Part shown: one piece after another, positions 35,002-38,660 of the stretch
Layout of the letters: each line of letters opens with the position of its first letter
How positions within the stretch are numbered: the stretch's first letter is position 1
NCBI GenBank assembly: GCA_022510685.1
Contig: JAFLTA010000025.1
Span: 1 to 38,660, forward strand
Direction: 5' to 3'
Length of the DNA stretch: 38,660 bases
Source of the DNA: Lachnospiraceae bacterium
Lineage (GTDB): Bacteria > Bacillota > Clostridia > Lachnospirales > Lachnospiraceae
Translations under genes and position numbers: made by a program
Notes under the pieces: model-generated
Told to the model about the DNA's origin: nothing
The model's database searches: none
Seen by the model: only the letters and a program-made list of their open reading frames with translations

Positions 35002-36636
35002 ATGAAAGCGAAAGATTTTTATAACGTGGCTGTTTATCTCCGCCTGAGCAGGGATGATGTTTCTGCAAAAGAGGGAGATATGGAAAGCAACAGTATCCGT
35101 TCCCAAAGGGATATGATACGTTCTTATATCCGTAAGCATGATGACATGGAGATTTATGATTTCTATGTGGATGATGGATGGTCGGGAGCAAATTTTGACA
35201 GGCCTTCCTTCCAGCGGATGATGGAGGATATAAAAGCCGGTCACATTGACTGTGTGATCGTAAAGGATTTGTCCAGATTTGGACGAGATTATATTGAAGC
35301 CGGGCGGTTGATTCAAAAGACCTTTCCGGCTTTTTCTGTGCGGTTTATTGCGTTAAATGATAACTTTGATTCCCTGACGGCAGATTTTAATGAAACATCA
35401 CTTGTACTGCCTGTCAAGAACTTTATCAATGATTCGTATTGCAGTGATATTTCTAAAAAAGTAAGGAGCCACGGGCAGGTAAAGAGGGAAAATGGAGAAT
35501 TTATCGGTGCCTTTGCAGTGTATGGGTATCGGAAAGACCCGGAGAATATCAACCATTTACTGGCGGACGACTATGCCGCCGGTATCGTGAAAAAAATATT
35601 TGCATGGAAGATTGCAGGATTGAGCAATCTTGCCATTGCGAATAAACTGAACGGAATGGGAGTGCTTTCTCCAATGGAATATAAAAAATCACAGGGACAG
35701 AAATTCTCTACAGCTTTTTCTACCAATGCAAAGGCAAAGTGGTCTGCTGTGGCAGTAAAACGCATCTTGATTAACGAACTCTATATTGGAATGATGGTTC
35801 AGGGGAAATATGAAAAGGTAAACCATAAGGTAAAACGATCGGTAGAAAAACCAAAAGAAGAATGGGTCAGGGTAGCAGATACCCATGAGGCGATTATTTC
35901 AGCAGAGGATTTTGGAATTGTCCAAAAGCTCTTGGAAGTGGACAGCAGGGCTTCGGCGGGAAAGGTCGGCAGTCATATGTTTACGGGCTATCTGTTCTGT
36001 GGGGACTGTGGGGAGCCGATGATCCGCAGGGTAAACCGATATAAGGGAACTGAAAAAGTTTATTTTATCTGTCCTACTAGAAATAAAGGATTAGGCTGCA
36101 CCAGACACAGTATCCCGGAGGAAGAATTAAAGCGGCTTGTACTCCGGGCATTGCAGCAGCAGCTCGCACTGTTTTTGGATAAGAGTTATGTGTTGGCATA
36201 TATTGAGGATATGGAAGTCCACTTTGATGAGGTGGTTGCCTTTGATAAGGAAATTGAAAAACTTCGGAAAGAGCAGGAAAAATATATGTCCTTACGCACC
36301 GCTTTGTATGAGGACTTGAAACAGGGAATCATCACGGAGGAGGATTTCAAAGATTTTCGGCAGATTTATGAAAAGCAGTATCAGGAAACGGAGGATGCCA
36401 TCAGACAGCAGGAGAATACCATCAAGGAGTTATTTAGGGCAGGCGTGCTGGCAGGGGCAAATCTGGAAAAAATGAAATCTGCTTTGGAGATTACGGAATT
36501 AAGCAGGGATATTGTAGTGACTTTTTTAGGGCGCATTCTAGTTTACGAAGATAAGAGGGTATTTATAGAACTCAGGGCAAAAGATATGTTTTTGGGAGTT
36601 CTTATGCTAGCAGACTACTTTGAGAGTCAAGAATAG
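35002..36636 (+). CDS. Large serine recombinase 1
   Basis: 544 residues from the ATG giving MKAKDFYNVAVYLRLSRDD, seven bases after AGGAGG; an upstream in-frame ATG at 34972 overlaps the preceding stop. The resolvase domain (about 8-150) has the catalytic Ser in YLRLSRDD and the DLSRFGRDYIEAG motif. A recombinase DNA-binding domain, a zinc ribbon (FCGDCGEPM...FICPTRNKGLGC) and a long coiled coil (about 405-490) follow, the order of TnpX/TndX/Ccr-type integrases. It should integrate and excise DNA by double-strand cleavage at attachment sites. It is first of three tandem recombinases. Confidence 0.96.
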   Translation: MKAKDFYNVAVYLRLSRDDVSAKEGDMESNSIRSQRDMIRSYIRKHDDMEIYDFYVDDGWSGANFDRPSFQRMMEDIKAGHIDCVIVKDLSRFGRDYIEAGRLIQKTFPAFSVRFIALNDNFDSLTADFNETSLVLPVKNFINDSYCSDISKKVRSHGQVKRENGEFIGAFAVYGYRKDPENINHLLADDYAAGIVKKIFAWKIAGLSNLAIANKLNGMGVLSPMEYKKSQGQKFSTAFSTNAKAKWSAVAVKRILINELYIGMMVQGKYEKVNHKVKRSVEKPKEEWVRVADTHEAIISAEDFGIVQKLLEVDSRASAGKVGSHMFTGYLFCGDCGEPMIRRVNRYKGTEKVYFICPTRNKGLGCTRHSIPEEELKRLVLRALQQQLALFLDKSYVLAYIEDMEVHFDEVVAFDKEIEKLRKEQEKYMSLRTALYEDLKQGIITEEDFKDFRQIYEKQYQETEDAIRQQENTIKELFRAGVLAGANLEKMKSALEITELSRDIVVTFLGRILVYEDKRVFIELRAKDMFLGVLMLADYFESQE

Positions 36637-36662
36637 AACAGTAGAAAGGAGGTGTCGTGATT

Positions 36663-38369
36663 ATGGCACGGACTTCTAAGAAACGAAAGCCGGAACAGAT
36701 GCCTGTTATAGCTGAGCGATTTCATGTCGGGATATATGCGAGGCTTTCCGTAGAGCAGCGATGCAAAGCTGATTTGCAGGACGAATCAGCCAGAAAAAAT
36801 GAATCCATTGATACGCAGATTGAGATTGCCAGACAATACCTTAGTGAACATCCGGAGATGGAACTATATGACTGCTATACAGATTTAGGTAAGACCGGGA
36901 CGAACTTTAAGAGGGAAGGCTTTGAACGGATGATGCGGGATGTGAGAAAAAAGCGGATTGACTGTATTATTGTGAAAGATTTATCCCGCTTTGGCAGGAA
37001 CCACATTGAAACAGGAAATTATATTCAAAAGATTTTTCCTTTTATGGGTGTGAGGTTTATTGCGGTCACGGATGGAATTGATACATTTAGACCGAAAGCC
37101 GATGGGGATGATATGACAATCAATCTGAAAAATCTGGTAAATGAGATGTATGCAAAGGATATAGCAGAAAAAGTGAAATCCAGTAAGCGGAGTAAACAGG
37201 AGCAGGGGAGTTATACCGGGGGGATTCCTGCATACGGGTATCAGGCAAAGTGGGTGGATGGAAAGAAATGCCTCTATATCTGCCCGGAAACAGCAGAAAT
37301 CGTAAAGGAAATCTATGAAATGTATCTGTCCGGGAAAAACATGAAACAGATCGTAGAAATGCTGTATGAAAGGGGATTGCACCGTCCATATGATTACAGA
37401 AAGACCGGCCATATATACAGGCAGGAAGGAGAAGTGTTAGAGCAGTGGAGCAGTGGGACAGTAAAACTGATACTGACCAATCCTGTCTATATGGGGTGTC
37501 TGGTACAGGGGACAACCTCTGGACGACAGTATCAGATCAGAAATCGGCATGATGTGGACCGTGATGATTTTTCCGTCTGCTACAATACCCATGAGGGGAT
37601 TGTGAGTGAGGAGCAGTTTTTCAGGGTAGCTGCCATGTTTGAAAGATCAGCGGCAAAATACTGTAATAATACCGGATTTTCTAAAAAAGTACCAAAAGAG
37701 GAAGATATTTATGCCGGAATATTGTTTTGTGGGGATTGCGGGAAAGAGATGGCAAGGACTGCAAATGCAAAGCAGCTAAGTTCCGGAGATATGATACGCC
37801 ATTATGGTTATTATTGCAGAAATTCAAGAAGAATGGATGAAAAATATTGTCCCGCAAAGAGCATAGGATTAAGTGTGTTGAATGGACTGGTAAAAACTGC
37901 TCTGGATCAGGAGTTTCGGCTGTCTGATCTGCATCCGGGCAGACTGGCAAAAGAGTGTGAAAAGCAGACAGAGGATATGGAGAGAATACTCAGGCAGGAG
38001 ATTGTCCAGTGCGAAAGACAACTAAAGGACAAGAAAAAGCAGGGGAGTGAATTATATATCAAATATCATACAGGCAGCCTTTCTTTAGATGAATTTCAAA
38101 AGAAAAAGAAAGAAAATGAGGAATCACTTCATAATGTAATAGGAAGAAAGTCAGAACTGGAGATCAAGTTGGACGGTCTGGAACGAAAGGGACGGGAAAA
38201 GAGTAAGTTTCTGCGTAGTCTTTTGAAATGTAATGAAAAGACGGTATTAACAAGTGAGGTAATACATACCCTGATCAGTCGGATTGATGTATATGCTGAC
38301 CATCGGGTAAAGATAACTTTTGCGTTCCGGATGAATGAACTATTGAGTAAAGGCGGTGAAGAACAATGA
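36663..38369 (+). CDS. Large serine recombinase 2
   Basis: 568 residues from the ATG giving MARTSKKRKPEQMP; the AGGAGG site overlaps an alternative GTG at 36657. The catalytic Ser is in YARLSVEQ and the DLSRFGRNHIETG motif is intact; between them lies an inserted charged segment (CKADLQDESARKNESID) longer than in the first recombinase. The zinc ribbon is CGDCGKEM...YYCRNSRRMDEKYC, followed by a coiled coil rich in Lys and Glu. It begins 26 bases after recombinase 1 and overlaps recombinase 3 by an ATGA, so the three are translated from one message. Confidence 0.96.
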   Translation: MARTSKKRKPEQMPVIAERFHVGIYARLSVEQRCKADLQDESARKNESIDTQIEIARQYLSEHPEMELYDCYTDLGKTGTNFKREGFERMMRDVRKKRIDCIIVKDLSRFGRNHIETGNYIQKIFPFMGVRFIAVTDGIDTFRPKADGDDMTINLKNLVNEMYAKDIAEKVKSSKRSKQEQGSYTGGIPAYGYQAKWVDGKKCLYICPETAEIVKEIYEMYLSGKNMKQIVEMLYERGLHRPYDYRKTGHIYRQEGEVLEQWSSGTVKLILTNPVYMGCLVQGTTSGRQYQIRNRHDVDRDDFSVCYNTHEGIVSEEQFFRVAAMFERSAAKYCNNTGFSKKVPKEEDIYAGILFCGDCGKEMARTANAKQLSSGDMIRHYGYYCRNSRRMDEKYCPAKSIGLSVLNGLVKTALDQEFRLSDLHPGRLAKECEKQTEDMERILRQEIVQCERQLKDKKKQGSELYIKYHTGSLSLDEFQKKKKENEESLHNVIGRKSELEIKLDGLERKGREKSKFLRSLLKCNEKTVLTSEVIHTLISRIDVYADHRVKITFAFRMNELLSKGGEEQ

Positions 38370-38660
38370 TGAAAAAAGATACGATAAATACAATCCGGAT
38401 TGCTGTTTATATGCGTTTGTCAAAAGAGGATGAGAAGATACAGACAGAAAGCAACAGTATTTCCATGCAGCGTATTTTGATCCGAAAGTATATCAAGGAA
38501 CATTTTGATAGTTATAAGATACTGGAATATCAGGATGATGGTTTTTCGGGGACAAATTTCAATCGGCCGGGAGTGCAAAATCTTCTTGAGGATGCAAAAA
38601 ATGAGAAGTTTGACTGCATTGTAGTAAAAGATTTTTCACGGTTTGGCAGGGATTATATTG
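38366..38660 (+). CDS. Large serine recombinase 3 (partial, cut by window edge)
   Basis: Starts with ATGATG overlapping the stop of recombinase 2 in an ATGA, after a GGCGGTG site. The first 98 residues are visible: the resolvase domain with catalytic Ser in VYMRLSKED, the DDGFSGTNFNRPG loop and VVKDFSRFGRDYI. It matches recombinase 1 more closely than recombinase 2 in these motifs. The remainder lies outside the window. Confidence 0.95.
   Translation, partial: MMKKDTINTIRIAVYMRLSKEDEKIQTESNSISMQRILIRKYIKEHFDSYKILEYQDDGFSGTNFNRPGVQNLLEDAKNEKFDCIVVKDFSRFGRDYI

Larger units (their letters stand above)
33155..38660 (+). mobile_element. Left part of an integrative element with three serine recombinases
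   Basis: From the break in the subtilase gene to the window end the content changes: an isolated LRR gene, a small accessory gene and three recombinases in a row, with opposite strand preference to the host. The exact left end is placed at about 33155 from where homology to S8 proteases stops; a GA dinucleotide lies at 33155-33156, which is the crossover dinucleotide of TnpX/TndX-type recombinases, but this alone proves nothing. The right end is not in the window. Whether it is a conjugative element or a smaller mobilisable one cannot be told. Confidence 0.6.

Noticed and set aside
35002..38660. Prophage integrase region
   Set aside because: Three large serine recombinases in tandem with no phage structural, lysis or repressor genes in view; an integrative element fits better, though the right side is unseen.

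Overview
The window looks like the chromosome of a spore-forming member of Clostridia, most likely Lachnospiraceae. The reasons are the AT-rich but C/T-skewed coding strand, strong GGAGG-type ribosome binding sites, a DUF5711-like protein, the clostridial-type phosphofructokinase, HemZ, the sporulation protein YyaC with a forespore-type promoter, and the pfkA-dnaX-ybaB-recR and relA-MBL-hemZ-aspS gene orders. Nearly all host genes lie on the minus strand. No tRNA, rRNA or CRISPR array was seen.

Region 1 (1-3400, minus): rpsL at the left edge, then a type II membrane propeller-like protein (DUF5711-like) and a membrane LysM protein with an unusual cytoplasmic domain. Region 2 (3400-10270): yyaC on the plus strand converges on a long minus-strand operon glgP - 54-aa membrane protein - pfkA - dnaX - ybaB - recR, joining glycogen breakdown and glycolysis to DNA replication and repair. 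The best terminator candidate for that operon lies inside yyaC, in a stretch that looks like an insertion in the YyaC protein. Region 3 (10389-15242): a MoxR ATPase - DUF58 - transglutaminase (TgpA-like) membrane module. Region 4 (15368-19218): fucose isomerase, a signal-less amidase with an SH3-like tail, and a plus-strand three-S1-domain RNA-binding protein.

Region 5 (19275-26280): relA/spoT-type (p)ppGpp synthetase/hydrolase, an MBL-fold hydrolase, hemZ, aspS and a PAP2 phosphatase, driven by a good sigma-A promoter and closed by a terminator that is strong on the plus strand and may also work on the minus strand. Upstream of relA lies a 142-nt nested inverted-repeat element. Region 6 (26719-32920): a small acidic protein, an Eis-like acetyltransferase, and an envelope cluster in which a secreted or anchored FN3/propeller protein sits between two CDP-glycerol glycerophosphotransferase-type enzymes.

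Region 7 (33062-38660): a subtilisin-family gene stops being recognisable just after its catalytic Asp-Thr-Gly motif, and foreign-looking DNA follows: a BspA-like leucine-rich-repeat lipid- or cell-surface-type secreted protein on the minus strand, a small accessory protein, and three consecutive large serine recombinase genes on the plus strand, the last cut by the window edge. This is best read as the left end of an integrative element carrying a three-recombinase module. The most interesting items are this module and its junction, the antisense terminator in yyaC, the inverted-repeat element, the altered RXKD motif of the Rel enzyme, and the LysM protein's N-terminal domain.
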